A stretch of DNA of 64,000 nt from Qipengyuania gaetbuli (GTDB lineage: Bacteria; Pseudomonadota; Alphaproteobacteria; Sphingomonadales; Sphingomonadaceae). Below, piece by piece: positions 7,027-16,689 of the stretch. A program made the position numbers and the translations under genes. The notes beneath the pieces are model-generated. The model saw nothing but the letters and a program-made list of their open reading frames with translations, had not been told where the DNA came from and searched no databases. How positions within the stretch are numbered: the stretch's first letter is position 1; each line of letters opens with the position of its first letter. Location: positions 770,501 through 834,500 of the forward strand of contig NZ_JAIVLR010000002.1 of the NCBI RefSeq assembly GCF_020524765.1, written 5' to 3'.

Positions 7027-8004
7027 ATGAATCATCTCCGCAGCCTGGTCGCACTGGTGATGCTCGCCGCCTTGTCGGCCTGCTCGGCCTATCTCCCGCG
7101 CTATGCGCCGGCGCAAGGGGCCATCGAGACAGGCTATTACGAAAACATCCAGACCCCGCGCCTTGCGCTGCTGGAATACCGGCTCGGCAAGTATTTTGCG
7201 CAGAAGGATCGGCCCTATCCGGTGGTCTGCGCGGCGGCCGAGAAGATGGTCCCGCACATTGCCGCCTCGCGCCCGCGTCCGCTTGATCCCGATGTCGAGT
7301 TGAAGCTGATCGAGCGTTTCCCTGGCCTCTCTCCGCTATCGCGCTGCGAGCGGGAAGGGCTCGATATCGTGGCCACCGACACGCGGCAGGCGGCGGCGAT
7401 CTTCGACGTGCATGATTTCGTGTGCGACCGTCCGACCGAATGCGTTGGATACGCGGGCTATTACGCCAATGGCCAGCACGGGTGGAGCTACTACCGCATG
7501 ACGTTCGTAGACGGGCAGTGGCGGATCGAGCCGGAGGAGCTGAATATCATCCTCACCTCCGGCACACAGAAAAGCGTGCCCCCGAAGGCTTACGCCGCGC
7601 CCCTGCCGGACACGCCTGCAATCGCACTGCTGACCGAGCTTCTGGACGAACAATTCGCCAGTCCCGACCGCTTTCCCACCACCTGCGCGACGATCGCATC
7701 GGGCAACAGGACCTACCAAGCCCTGCCAGGAGAGGTCGAGCTGGCCCTGATGGAACGCTACCCCGAACTCGCGCCCTTCGAGCGGTGCGTGTGGAAGGAC
7801 GATGTGGTGGTCGTCGATGCCATCACCGGCGAACGGGCGGTGATCTACTCGGTCCGCCGCCTTGCCTGCACCTTGCCGGATGAATGCACCGCCTGGGGCG
7901 GCTGGATCACGGCGAACCTAGGGGCGCAGGCGTGGGAATACCGCCTGCGCCGCGTCGAAGGCCGATGGATCGCCAAGCGCACCGGCAACGGCGTGATTTC
8001 CTAG
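7027..8004 (+). CDS. Lipoprotein made of two copies of a four-cysteine domain
   Basis: Unrecognised 325-residue envelope protein. The signal MNHLRSLVALVMLAALSAC ends in a lipobox (LSAC), giving the start at 7027. The mature part contains two homologous domains, about residues 43-172 and 196-320. Both share TP..ALL, VELxLxERxPxLxPxxRC, an aspartate-valine stretch and a Y/W-rich end with GxW. Each has four cysteines at matching places: 68, 107, 133, 139 and 220, 254, 281, 287. Two disulfides per domain are therefore likely in the periplasm. It follows recN by 39 nt and converges on a DUF2165 gene, the two stops sharing CTAG. Function unknown. Confidence 0.75.
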   Translation: MNHLRSLVALVMLAALSACSAYLPRYAPAQGAIETGYYENIQTPRLALLEYRLGKYFAQKDRPYPVVCAAAEKMVPHIAASRPRPLDPDVELKLIERFPGLSPLSRCEREGLDIVATDTRQAAAIFDVHDFVCDRPTECVGYAGYYANGQHGWSYYRMTFVDGQWRIEPEELNIILTSGTQKSVPPKAYAAPLPDTPAIALLTELLDEQFASPDRFPTTCATIASGNRTYQALPGEVELALMERYPELAPFERCVWKDDVVVVDAITGERAVIYSVRRLACTLPDECTAWGGWITANLGAQAWEYRLRRVEGRWIAKRTGNGVIS

Positions 8005-8498
8005 GCGGCGACTTCGCTCTCGCGCTGGCCGAGGTAGATCAGGACGAGTAGTCCCCAGACACTGAACTTGAAGGCATCGCCCAGCGACCCGGCCCCGATT
8101 TCGTTCTGCCACATCTGGTAGCCTGCGCCGCCGAATGTGCCGAACAGACCGAACCATGTGACGACCGACAGGCCGGCGCCGAGTTTCGCCATGCTCTTGG
8201 CCGCCTCGAAGCCGGCAGCATCGGCCCCTCTTGCAGACCACAGCTGCCATGCGCCCCACAGGCAGATGAGCCCTGTCGCAATCTCGAAGGCGAAGATGGT
8301 CCACGCGAAAACGAAGACTGCCGAACCGGTAATGGCCGGCAGCAAATTGTTGTCGAAGAGCTCGTTGCCTTCCATCCCGAGCACGTACCCGACCGCGCCA
8401 TAGGCCTGGTCGATGTTCATGATGTTATGGATCACATAGAGCAGCGCCATGAGCCCGAGTGAGGCAACGAAGGCGGTTTTCAGATAGCGGTCGATCAT
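8001..8498 (-). CDS. DUF2165 small integral membrane protein
   Basis: 165-residue protein with four predicted membrane helices (around residues 6-26, 55-85, 105-125, 140-158). The first is followed by VIHNIMNIDQAYGAVGYVL and the last cytoplasmic end is charged. This fits the DUF2165 family of predicted small membrane proteins, whose role is unknown. The ATG at 8498 has GGGGGAG 6 nt upstream. It is divergent from ligA and convergent with the duplicated lipoprotein gene, overlapping it by 4 nt so that CTAG at 8001-8004 ends both genes. Confidence 0.8.
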   Translation of the reverse strand: MIDRYLKTAFVASLGLMALLYVIHNIMNIDQAYGAVGYVLGMEGNELFDNNLLPAITGSAVFVFAWTIFAFEIATGLICLWGAWQLWSARGADAAGFEAAKSMAKLGAGLSVVTWFGLFGTFGGAGYQMWQNEIGAGSLGDAFKFSVWGLLVLIYLGQRESEVAA

Positions 8499-8557
8499 CC
8501 CAACTCCCCCAAACTGGTGATGCGACCTCGCGGCACTTTTCCCCGTGCCGTGGGTGA

Positions 8558-10651
<2,094 letters not shown>

Positions 10652-10653
10652 CG

Positions 10654-11460
10654 ATGCGCGCGGCCCTGCTCCTGCTGGCGGTTCTTGCTGCAGGCTGCGA
10701 CGGGCCGGGTGTCGTCAAACGCGCCGAGGAGCCGCATTTCCAGCGCTTGTCCGCCGACATGGTCCAGCACGGGCAGCGCGTCGCCGACATCGTCGGCTGT
10801 ACCGGGTGCCATGACCCGAACCTGCAGGGTCGCGACTGGAGCGACGAGCTCGGCACGCTGTGGACCGCGAACCTCACGCGCAGCGTCGAGAAACATTCCG
10901 ACGAGGAATTGCTGGCGATGGTCCTCACCGGACGGCGCGCGGACCGCGAACTTCATGGCATGCCTTCGCATGTCTTCACCAAGATGCACGCGGACGACCT
11001 CGCCGCGATCCTTGCTTTCCTGCGCAGCAAGCCGCCTGCGGGCGATGTGCATCCCGAACCGACCTTCGGGCCGGAACTTCTTGCGATGCTGGAGGAAGGC
11101 ACGCTCAAGTCTTCGGCCGCGGAAGTTGCCGAGATGGGGATCGAGCATTCGCCCGACCTTGGCGAAGAGCACGCGCTGGGTCGCTACATAGTCCGAGCCA
11201 CGTGTGCAGAGTGCCACGGCATCGACCTTCGCGGAGGGACCTCGCCGTTTCCCGGCGATGTACCGCGACCGGATTTGCGGATCGCGGCGTCCTATGACCG
11301 CGCCGATTTCGAGAGGCTGATGCGGACGGGAAAGGCGGCGGGAGACCGCGAGATCGGCTTGATGAGCACGGTCGCGCGTGGCCGTTTCTCTCAATTCACC
11401 GACGAGGAGTTGGCAGCCGTCCATGACTATCTTGTCGCGCTGTCGAAAACGGGCGAGTAG
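10654..11460 (+). CDS. Diheme c-type cytochrome lipoprotein
   Basis: 268 residues. The short signal MRAALLLLAVLAAGC ends in a lipobox, so the protein should be anchored by lipidated Cys15. Two haem-binding motifs are visible: CTGCH at 49-53 and CAECH at 184-188, each starting a small cytochrome c domain with downstream methionines (GMPSH, GLMST) as possible axial ligands. It could pass electrons in the periplasm, but the partner is not visible: the neighbours are ligA (2 nt upstream, probably one transcript) and a beta-lactamase-like gene 47 nt downstream. No oxidase, dehydrogenase or assembly genes are adjacent. Confidence 0.82.
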   Translation: MRAALLLLAVLAAGCDGPGVVKRAEEPHFQRLSADMVQHGQRVADIVGCTGCHDPNLQGRDWSDELGTLWTANLTRSVEKHSDEELLAMVLTGRRADRELHGMPSHVFTKMHADDLAAILAFLRSKPPAGDVHPEPTFGPELLAMLEEGTLKSSAAEVAEMGIEHSPDLGEEHALGRYIVRATCAECHGIDLRGGTSPFPGDVPRPDLRIAASYDRADFERLMRTGKAAGDREIGLMSTVARGRFSQFTDEELAAVHDYLVALSKTGE

Positions 11461-11470
11461 GCCGCCAATT

Positions 11471-11506
11471 CGCCTGAAATTCCACCCGATTCCCGCCTGA
11501 AAGTCC
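11471..11506 (+). repeat. Direct repeat upstream of the serine beta-lactamase gene
   Basis: CGCCTGAAATTCC (11471-11483) and CGCCTGAAAGTCC (11494-11506) are 12/13 identical and start 23 bp apart, just over two helical turns. They fill most of the 47-bp gap between the cytochrome and beta-lactamase genes, the second copy touching the GTG start at 11508. They may be tandem regulator sites; function is inference. Confidence 0.4.
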
Positions 11507-11507
11507 T

Positions 11508-12599
11508 GTGACCCGTACCCTTGTGACAATTACGCTGCTGCTGGTCAGCACCTTCGCCTTGCTGGGAACCTGCGTGTACCAGCCGGGCGAAAGCGCCTCG
11601 CAATTCGGCGACCGTATCAGGCTGCCGCAGGCGAACCGCTTCAAGGCCCCGCCGCCGCTGGATGACCAGCAAAAGGCGCTGCAGGACCGGCTGGCCGCCA
11701 TCGGCAAGGCTTTCCCGGGCGAGGTCGGGATTGCCGTGGTCGAGGTAAGCAGCGGCGCACGGATGCACTTCGAAGGTCGCAAGCCGTTTCCGCAGCAGAG
11801 CGTCAGCAAGCTGTGGGTCGCCATGACCGCGCTCGACCTCGTCGACCAGGGGGCGCTCGACCTTGCCGAGCCGGTCAGTATCGAGCGCCGTGACCTTACC
11901 CTATTCCACCAGCCGATCCGCGAAATCGTGCGTACGCGCGGGCGCTACGACACCGACTATTTCGACCTGTTCGAACGGGCGCTGACTGAAAGCGACAACA
12001 CCGCGAACGACCGCCTGCTGCGCCGTGTCGGCGGCCCGACCGCGGTCGACGGTTTCCTGCGGCGCGAGGGGATTACCGGTGTCCAGTTCGGGCCGGACGA
12101 GCGGACCAAGCAAAGCGCGATCGCGGGACTCGAGTGGAACCCCTCGTTCTCGATGGGACGCGGCTTTTACGATGCGCGCGACAGTCTGTCGCCCGAACGG
12201 CGCAGGCAGGCGTTCGAGAGATATCTCGCCGACCCGGTCGACGGTGCCAGCGCCATCGGCATCGCGCAGGCGCTTGCGCGTCTAGCCAAGGGCGACATTC
12301 TCTCGCCCGCTTCGACCAGCTTCATTCTCGGCACGCTGGAAAGAACGAAGAGCGGCCCCAACCGGCTGAAAGGCGGCACGCCTGCAGGATGGGTCATGGC
12401 GCACAAGACGGGCACCGGGCAGGTCTTCGACGGCGAGCAGTCGGGCTATAACGATGTGGGCGTGCTCAGGGCGCCGGACGGCTCGCAATATGCGATCGCC
12501 GTGATGATCGGGCGCACGCGCAGTTCGTTCTCGAGCCGGTTCGAGATGATGCAGGCCGTGACCCGCGCCGTGGCGGACCACCACTTGTCACGCAACTAG
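11508..12599 (+). CDS. Class A-like serine beta-lactamase
   Basis: 363-residue exported serine hydrolase of the class A beta-lactamase fold. Motifs: SVSK (Ser98, Lys101) for SxxK, SDN at 162-164 and KTGTG at 300-304. The hydrophobic N-terminus (MTRTLVTITLLLVSTFALLG) is a signal sequence; the following Cys22 has Thr at -1, so lipidation is doubtful. The translation starts with GTG at 11508. The SDN-to-KTG distance is about 30 residues longer than in TEM, and I cannot find an ExxLN omega-loop motif, so the deacylating Glu166 is not evident and real beta-lactam turnover is uncertain. It ends sharing CTAG with the convergent DUF2459 gene. Confidence 0.85.
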   Translation: MTRTLVTITLLLVSTFALLGTCVYQPGESASQFGDRIRLPQANRFKAPPPLDDQQKALQDRLAAIGKAFPGEVGIAVVEVSSGARMHFEGRKPFPQQSVSKLWVAMTALDLVDQGALDLAEPVSIERRDLTLFHQPIREIVRTRGRYDTDYFDLFERALTESDNTANDRLLRRVGGPTAVDGFLRREGITGVQFGPDERTKQSAIAGLEWNPSFSMGRGFYDARDSLSPERRRQAFERYLADPVDGASAIGIAQALARLAKGDILSPASTSFILGTLERTKSGPNRLKGGTPAGWVMAHKTGTGQVFDGEQSGYNDVGVLRAPDGSQYAIAVMIGRTRSSFSSRFEMMQAVTRAVADHHLSRN

Positions 12600-13291
12600 C
12601 GTCCGGCGGGGACGGGCACCCATTTCATGACGCCGCCAGCAAGCGGGGTCCAGTGGCCGATCTTCACCCCGGCCTTGGCCAGCGTATCGCCGACCCACTG
12701 GTTGCAGGTGTTGGCCAGCGTATAGCGACCGCGCGCGTCGTAATTGCGCGCGCCTTTCTCGAAGCTGTCGTAGCTGAAGCGTTCTTCGTTATGCGGCAGG
12801 TCGGGCAGGGCCTTCTCGACCTCGGCGACAAGCCGCCGGTATTCCTCCGGGCGAAGCACCAGCGGACGGTGGTATTCGGACGGCTGCGGCCAGGCGTAAT
12901 GGCCGACGCGCATCAGCCCGTCGCCGCCGGAAAAGGCGATGCGCAGCGCAGTGCTGGCCTTGAGGTCGCCCCAGGTGGGCGTGTTGAGGAAGACTTCCCT
13001 CTCGCCCCAGCCGATGGCGATATGCGTGGGCATGCGTCCGTCGTCGCGCGGCTGTCCGGCGGACGGGAAGGTCTCGCGCCAGTCCTTCACCTCGCTCACC
13101 ACGGGCATGACGATGCCGGTGTGGATGCCGTTCGTCTCGATCATCACGACGACGCCTTCGTCGGCTTCTGTCCAGTCGGGGTTGCGCGGGATGGAGCTGC
13201 CGATCCACGCGGCGAGCATGAACAGGAGGATGATCGCTACCGGCAAGGCCAGCACGGCTCCGCCGAGCTTCAGGACCCGGCGCCTAGTCAC
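12596..13291 (-). CDS. DUF2459 / TIGR02117-family protein
   Basis: 231 residues from a GTG at 13291 that overlaps the prmA stop as GTGA; a longer GTG start at 13315 is possible but would overlap prmA by 28 nt. The N-terminus is a signal anchor (RRRVLKLGGAVLALP, then a hydrophobic stretch), and the rest lies in the periplasm. ETNGIHTGIVMPV and HIAIGWGEREVFLNTP are hallmarks of DUF2459, whose members carry a conserved histidine and cysteine (here NTCNQWV) and are of unknown function. Last gene of the minus-strand group SDR, metallo-beta-lactamase, prmA, DUF2459; it shares CTAG with the convergent beta-lactamase gene. Confidence 0.8.
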   Translation of the reverse strand: MTRRRVLKLGGAVLALPVAIILLFMLAAWIGSSIPRNPDWTEADEGVVVMIETNGIHTGIVMPVVSEVKDWRETFPSAGQPRDDGRMPTHIAIGWGEREVFLNTPTWGDLKASTALRIAFSGGDGLMRVGHYAWPQPSEYHRPLVLRPEEYRRLVAEVEKALPDLPHNEERFSYDSFEKGARNYDARGRYTLANTCNQWVGDTLAKAGVKIGHWTPLAGGVMKWVPVPAGR

Positions 13292-14190
13292 CGGATGCGG
13301 CTCCGGCGCAGCCACAGGATCGACCAGTCGCCATTGGTCACGCGCCGCGCGAGGCGGAAGCCCTGCGCACGGTAGGCGCGGCGCACCTCGCGTTCCTGTG
13401 TCTGCAGCAGCCCTGCAAGCAGCAGGCTGCCGCCCGGCGCAACGGCGGGCGCGAAATCCGGTGCGAGTTCGACCAGCGGCCCGGCAAGGATATTGGCGAT
13501 CAGCAGGTCATAGGGCGCGCGGGCGTGCAGCAAGGCATCGTCCATGCCCGGCGCGATGATCATGGTGAGGGCGCCCGGGCCGTCGCCCATCGTCACGCCG
13601 TTCATGCGCGCATTGTCCTCGACCACGCCCGCGCAGACGGCATCGATGTCGGAAGCGGTCGCCTTGGCGTGCGGCCACAGGTGCATGGCTGCAAAAGCGA
13701 GCAGGCCGGTGCCCGTGCCGATGTCGGCATGGTTGCGCACCGTCAGCCCCTCGCGCTTCATCAGGTCGAGCATGGCGAGGCAGGCGGCAGTGGTCTCGTG
13801 CTGGCCGGTGCCGAACGCCTGGCTGGCGGGAATGGCGAAATCGACCATTGCGGGGTCGGCCGGGAAATCGGGCGTGCGCACGTGGAAGCGTCCGGCACGG
13901 ATCGGCTCCACGCCCTGCTGGCTGAGCGTAACCCAGTCCTGTTCGGGCAGCTTTTCCGCACCGAGTTCGGGGGCACCGCCCTCGAACAGCGCGGCAACCG
14001 CCTTCCGGTCGGCGGCGGTCGGCTTTCGTTCGAGCCAGACTTCAAGGATCCAGTCGTCGGGCTTGTCTTCGGCGATCTCGCGGCCCGATACGACGAGTTC
14101 GGGAGGGAAATCCCAGGCCTCGTCATGCGCGAGGAGGGCAGCCTGCACCACGCGCTTGGGCGCCTCTGTGTACATTCTCCAGGCGGTCAT
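13288..14190 (-). CDS. prmA: Ribosomal protein L11 methyltransferase
   Basis: 300-residue cytoplasmic enzyme that trimethylates ribosomal protein L11 using S-adenosylmethionine. Central motifs fit PrmA: the family's AFGTGTHPTT appears as AFGTGQHETT, the SAM site as DIGTGTGLLAF, and the catalytic NPPY-like loop as LLIANILAGPLVEL. The N-terminal substrate-recognition domain is divergent, as is common in alphaproteobacteria. Start at 14190, where ATGA overlaps the stop of the metallo-beta-lactamase gene; it in turn is coupled to the DUF2459 gene by GTGA. The link of a ribosomal-protein methylase with a beta-lactamase is probably just operon packing. Confidence 0.92.
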   Translation of the reverse strand: MTAWRMYTEAPKRVVQAALLAHDEAWDFPPELVVSGREIAEDKPDDWILEVWLERKPTAADRKAVAALFEGGAPELGAEKLPEQDWVTLSQQGVEPIRAGRFHVRTPDFPADPAMVDFAIPASQAFGTGQHETTAACLAMLDLMKREGLTVRNHADIGTGTGLLAFAAMHLWPHAKATASDIDAVCAGVVEDNARMNGVTMGDGPGALTMIIAPGMDDALLHARAPYDLLIANILAGPLVELAPDFAPAVAPGGSLLLAGLLQTQEREVRRAYRAQGFRLARRVTNGDWSILWLRRSRIR

Positions 14191-15101
14191 TTTGCCGCTT
14201 CTTCCGCCAGCCGCTTGTCGAGGCGTTCGCCGATCCGCTCAGGATACCAGGCGCAGCCGTCGGCGAGCAGGAGGCCGCTTTCGCCCTTCATCCGCGCCAG
14301 CATGTCGCTTGCGCTGGGGTGAGGCGTCATCAGCATATCGCATTGCGCCTTCGCCAATCGGTCGAGCCCGGCGCGGAAATCGGCGAGGTACTCGGGATGG
14401 TCGGAAAAGCGGTAATCGTCCGCACTGATCGGCGAGAGGCTGTCGGCATAAACCAGCCAGCGGCAGTCGCTGCCTTCGCATTCGCGCCACTGCCAACTGA
14501 GTGCGCCGGGCGTATGGCCTGGAGTGACGATCGGCTTCAGCTTTTTCGGCCCGACCGGATCGCTCTTGCCGCCTTCGAGGAGGAAGACGAGCGTGCTGAG
14601 AGGTCGGAACGCGGGATGGTCCGATGCTGCCTGCGGATCTTCTGCTGAGGGAAGGCCCGAGTGCAGCGTCTTCGTGGCGGCCGGAGAGGAATAGACCGTG
14701 GCCCCGGTGGCGTACTGGACGCTGGCAATCCCGCCGACATGGTCGAAATGCTCGTGGCTCAGCGTGATCGTGTCCACGTCCTTCGGATCGAACCCCAGCT
14801 TCGCGATGTTCGCGAGGACGACTTTCGCACCTTCCTCGGTCCCGGTGTCGATCAGCGAGTGACCGTCCTCATGCGTGACGAGGATCGCGGAAATCCCGCA
14901 CGTGCCGACGTAATAGGTGTCGCCGTATATGCGGAAGGGTGGGGCGGGCTTGTCCCAATCGTCCCAGTCTTCGCAGGCGTCGAGAAAGGCTTGCTGGTCG
15001 GCGGGGACGGCGCGCGGGGAAGGCGCGTCCGCGATGGTCGGAGCAGCCGCGCAGGCGGCGATGGCCAGCAGCGCCGGTGCGATCAGAAACCTAGCGGACA
15101 T
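14187..15101 (-). CDS. Subclass B3-like metallo-beta-lactamase
   Basis: 304-residue exported metallo-hydrolase with a lipoprotein-type signal (LAIAAC, Cys17). The zinc ligands follow the B3 pattern: HEHFDH at residues 116-121 (H116, H118, D120, H121), H196 in TPGHTPG and H261 in TPHPS. The B3-typical ADSLSPISADDYRF near residue 220 is present too. B3 enzymes hydrolyse penicillins, cephalosporins and carbapenems, but many environmental relatives are weak, so activity cannot be assumed. The ATG at 15101 has GGAG 6 nt upstream and lies 11 nt inside the SDR gene. Its stop overlaps the prmA start (ATGA). Confidence 0.87.
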   Translation of the reverse strand: MSARFLIAPALLAIAACAAAPTIADAPSPRAVPADQQAFLDACEDWDDWDKPAPPFRIYGDTYYVGTCGISAILVTHEDGHSLIDTGTEEGAKVVLANIAKLGFDPKDVDTITLSHEHFDHVGGIASVQYATGATVYSSPAATKTLHSGLPSAEDPQAASDHPAFRPLSTLVFLLEGGKSDPVGPKKLKPIVTPGHTPGALSWQWRECEGSDCRWLVYADSLSPISADDYRFSDHPEYLADFRAGLDRLAKAQCDMLMTPHPSASDMLARMKGESGLLLADGCAWYPERIGERLDKRLAEEAAK

Positions 15102-15801
15102 AGCTCGCTCCGTTTGCGTCGAGCGTCGCGCCCGTCATGCTGGGCGGCGCGTCGAGCGCGCAGAATTCGACGATCCGGGCGATTTCTTCAGGCTCGGCCA
15201 CACGGCCCAGCGGGATGTCGGCGAGCAGGCCCGCGCCGCCCCTGCTGGCAAGATAGTCGCCCGCCATCGCCGTGTCGGTGAAGCCGGGCGTGATGGCAAA
15301 GCTGAGGATGCCGTTTGCCGCATATTGGCGCGCAATGGTCTTGTGCATCGCCAGCATCCCGCCCTTGCTTGCCGCATAGTGCCAGTGGGCAGGCGAATCG
15401 CCGCGATGGCCAGCGCGGCTGGCGACATGGACGATACGCCCCGAACACCCGCGTTCGAGCCAGTGCTTTACCGCGAACCGGCTGAGCTGTGCGGAAGCGG
15501 TCAGGTTGATCCGCATGGTGTCCTCCCACCCGTCGAGCCATTCGATGTCCGAGGCTTCGATGGGGTTGGGGGCGAACAGGCCGGCATTGTTGACCAGCAC
15601 GTCGATTTCCCCGCCTGCCTGGTCGAGCGCGGCCTGCCACAGTTCCTGGGGTGCGCCGGGGTCGCGGAAGTCCGCGGCAAGGGTTCCGAAGCCGCCTGTC
15701 GAAGTGGCTTGGCCGATCACCTTGGCCCCGCGCGCTTCGAGTGCTTCGCGCGAGGCGGCGCCGATCCCGCGGGACGCGCCGGTAAGGAGGATGCATGTCA
15801 T
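15091..15801 (-). CDS. Short-chain dehydrogenase/reductase
   Basis: 236-residue NAD(P)-dependent oxidoreductase of the classical SDR type. It shows the glycine-rich cofactor site TGASRGIGAASREAL at the start, NNAG near residue 72, a catalytic Ser in VASRAG and the YAASK catalytic Tyr-Lys pair. The C-terminal ITPGFTDTAMAG and TGATLDANGASYVR are also usual. The substrate cannot be told. It is the first gene of a minus-strand operon with the metallo-beta-lactamase gene, which starts inside its last codons, and is divergent from sdhC across 111 bp that must hold both promoters. Confidence 0.88.
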   Translation of the reverse strand: MTCILLTGASRGIGAASREALEARGAKVIGQATSTGGFGTLAADFRDPGAPQELWQAALDQAGGEIDVLVNNAGLFAPNPIEASDIEWLDGWEDTMRINLTASAQLSRFAVKHWLERGCSGRIVHVASRAGHRGDSPAHWHYAASKGGMLAMHKTIARQYAANGILSFAITPGFTDTAMAGDYLASRGGAGLLADIPLGRVAEPEEIARIVEFCALDAPPSMTGATLDANGASYVR

Positions 15802-15912
15802 GCATCACGCTATTCGAAAATTTGCGCCTTTTGTCGAGGCCGGATGCCTTGCACTGCCCCGGCAGTTCGCTAAGGAGACGGCACAAATCCACCGCTACGG
15901 AATTTATCAGGC

Positions 15913-16293
15913 ATGGCAAACCGCCCGCTCTCACCGCACCTGCAGATCTGGAAATGGGGCCCGCACATGGCGGTATCCATCCTGCACCGCATCACCGGCG
16001 ACGGCATGGCGCTGGTCGGTCTTGGCGTTCTCCTGTGGTGGCTGGGCGCGATGGCCGGGGGCGAGGAAAGCTATGCGACCTTCGCCGAAGTCATGGGTTC
16101 GCCGCTGGGCATGGTGGTGCTGGTCGGCCTGTCCTGGGCCTTCTTCACCCACATGATGAGCGGGCTGAGGCATTTCGTGCTCGATATCGGTGCGGGTTAC
16201 GAACTCGACACCAACAAGTTCTGGTCGGTGGCAGCGCCGATCATCGCCATTCTCCTCACCGCCCTGTTCTGGGCCGTGATCCTTCTCAAGTGA
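15913..16293 (+). CDS. sdhC: Succinate dehydrogenase cytochrome b556 subunit
   Basis: 126-residue membrane anchor of complex II, binding haem b and quinone with SdhD. The family signature RPLSPHLQIWKWG is at the N-terminus, followed by SILHRITGDG in the first helix and the haem-ligand region HMMSGLRHFVLD before the third; three transmembrane helices are visible. The ATG at 15913 is the only suitable start, with a weak CAGG nearby; an AAGGAG lies about 40 nt upstream and may belong to the promoter region. First of the sdhC-sdhD-sdhA genes, 9 nt before sdhD. Confidence 0.94.
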   Translation: MANRPLSPHLQIWKWGPHMAVSILHRITGDGMALVGLGVLLWWLGAMAGGEESYATFAEVMGSPLGMVVLVGLSWAFFTHMMSGLRHFVLDIGAGYELDTNKFWSVAAPIIAILLTALFWAVILLK

Positions 16294-16302
16294 GCTTTAT
16301 CC

Positions 16303-16689
16303 ATGGGTAACGGAACCTCCATCGGACGCGTCCGCGGGCTCGGCTCGGCGCATGAAGGCGCGCATCACTGGCTGGTGCAGCGCTTCACTGCGATCGGCAA
16401 TCTCGTGCTGATGCTCTTCCTCGTCGGCAGCCTCGCGATGCTGCCCGCCTACGATTACGCCACCATGACGGGCTGGGCGTCGCAGACGCTGCCTGCGACG
16501 GCGCTGGCGCTGCTGATCGTCAGCGTGTTCTGGCATGCGCGCCTCGGCCTGCAGGTGCTGATCGAGGATTACGTCCATGACGCCGGTACCAAGTTCGGCG
16601 TTCTCACCCTTCTCAACCTTGCAACCATCGGCGGCGCGGCCTTCGGCATCGTATCGATCGCCCGCCTTGCCCTTGGAGGAGCCGCCTGA
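16303..16689 (+). CDS. sdhD: Succinate dehydrogenase membrane anchor subunit
   Basis: 128-residue second anchor of complex II with three transmembrane helices. The N-terminal [18 protein letters not shown] is typical of alphaproteobacterial SdhD, and [17 protein letters not shown] carries the conserved His/Arg/Asp pattern of the haem and quinone site. The ATG at 16303 follows sdhC by 9 nt. The stop overlaps the sdhA start by one base (TGATG), so SdhA is translationally coupled. Confidence 0.94.
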   Translation: MGNGTSIGRVRGLGSAHEGAHHWLVQRFTAIGNLVLMLFLVGSLAMLPAYDYATMTGWASQTLPATALALLIVSVFWHARLGLQVLIEDYVHDAGTKFGVLTLLNLATIGGAAFGIVSIARLALGGAA

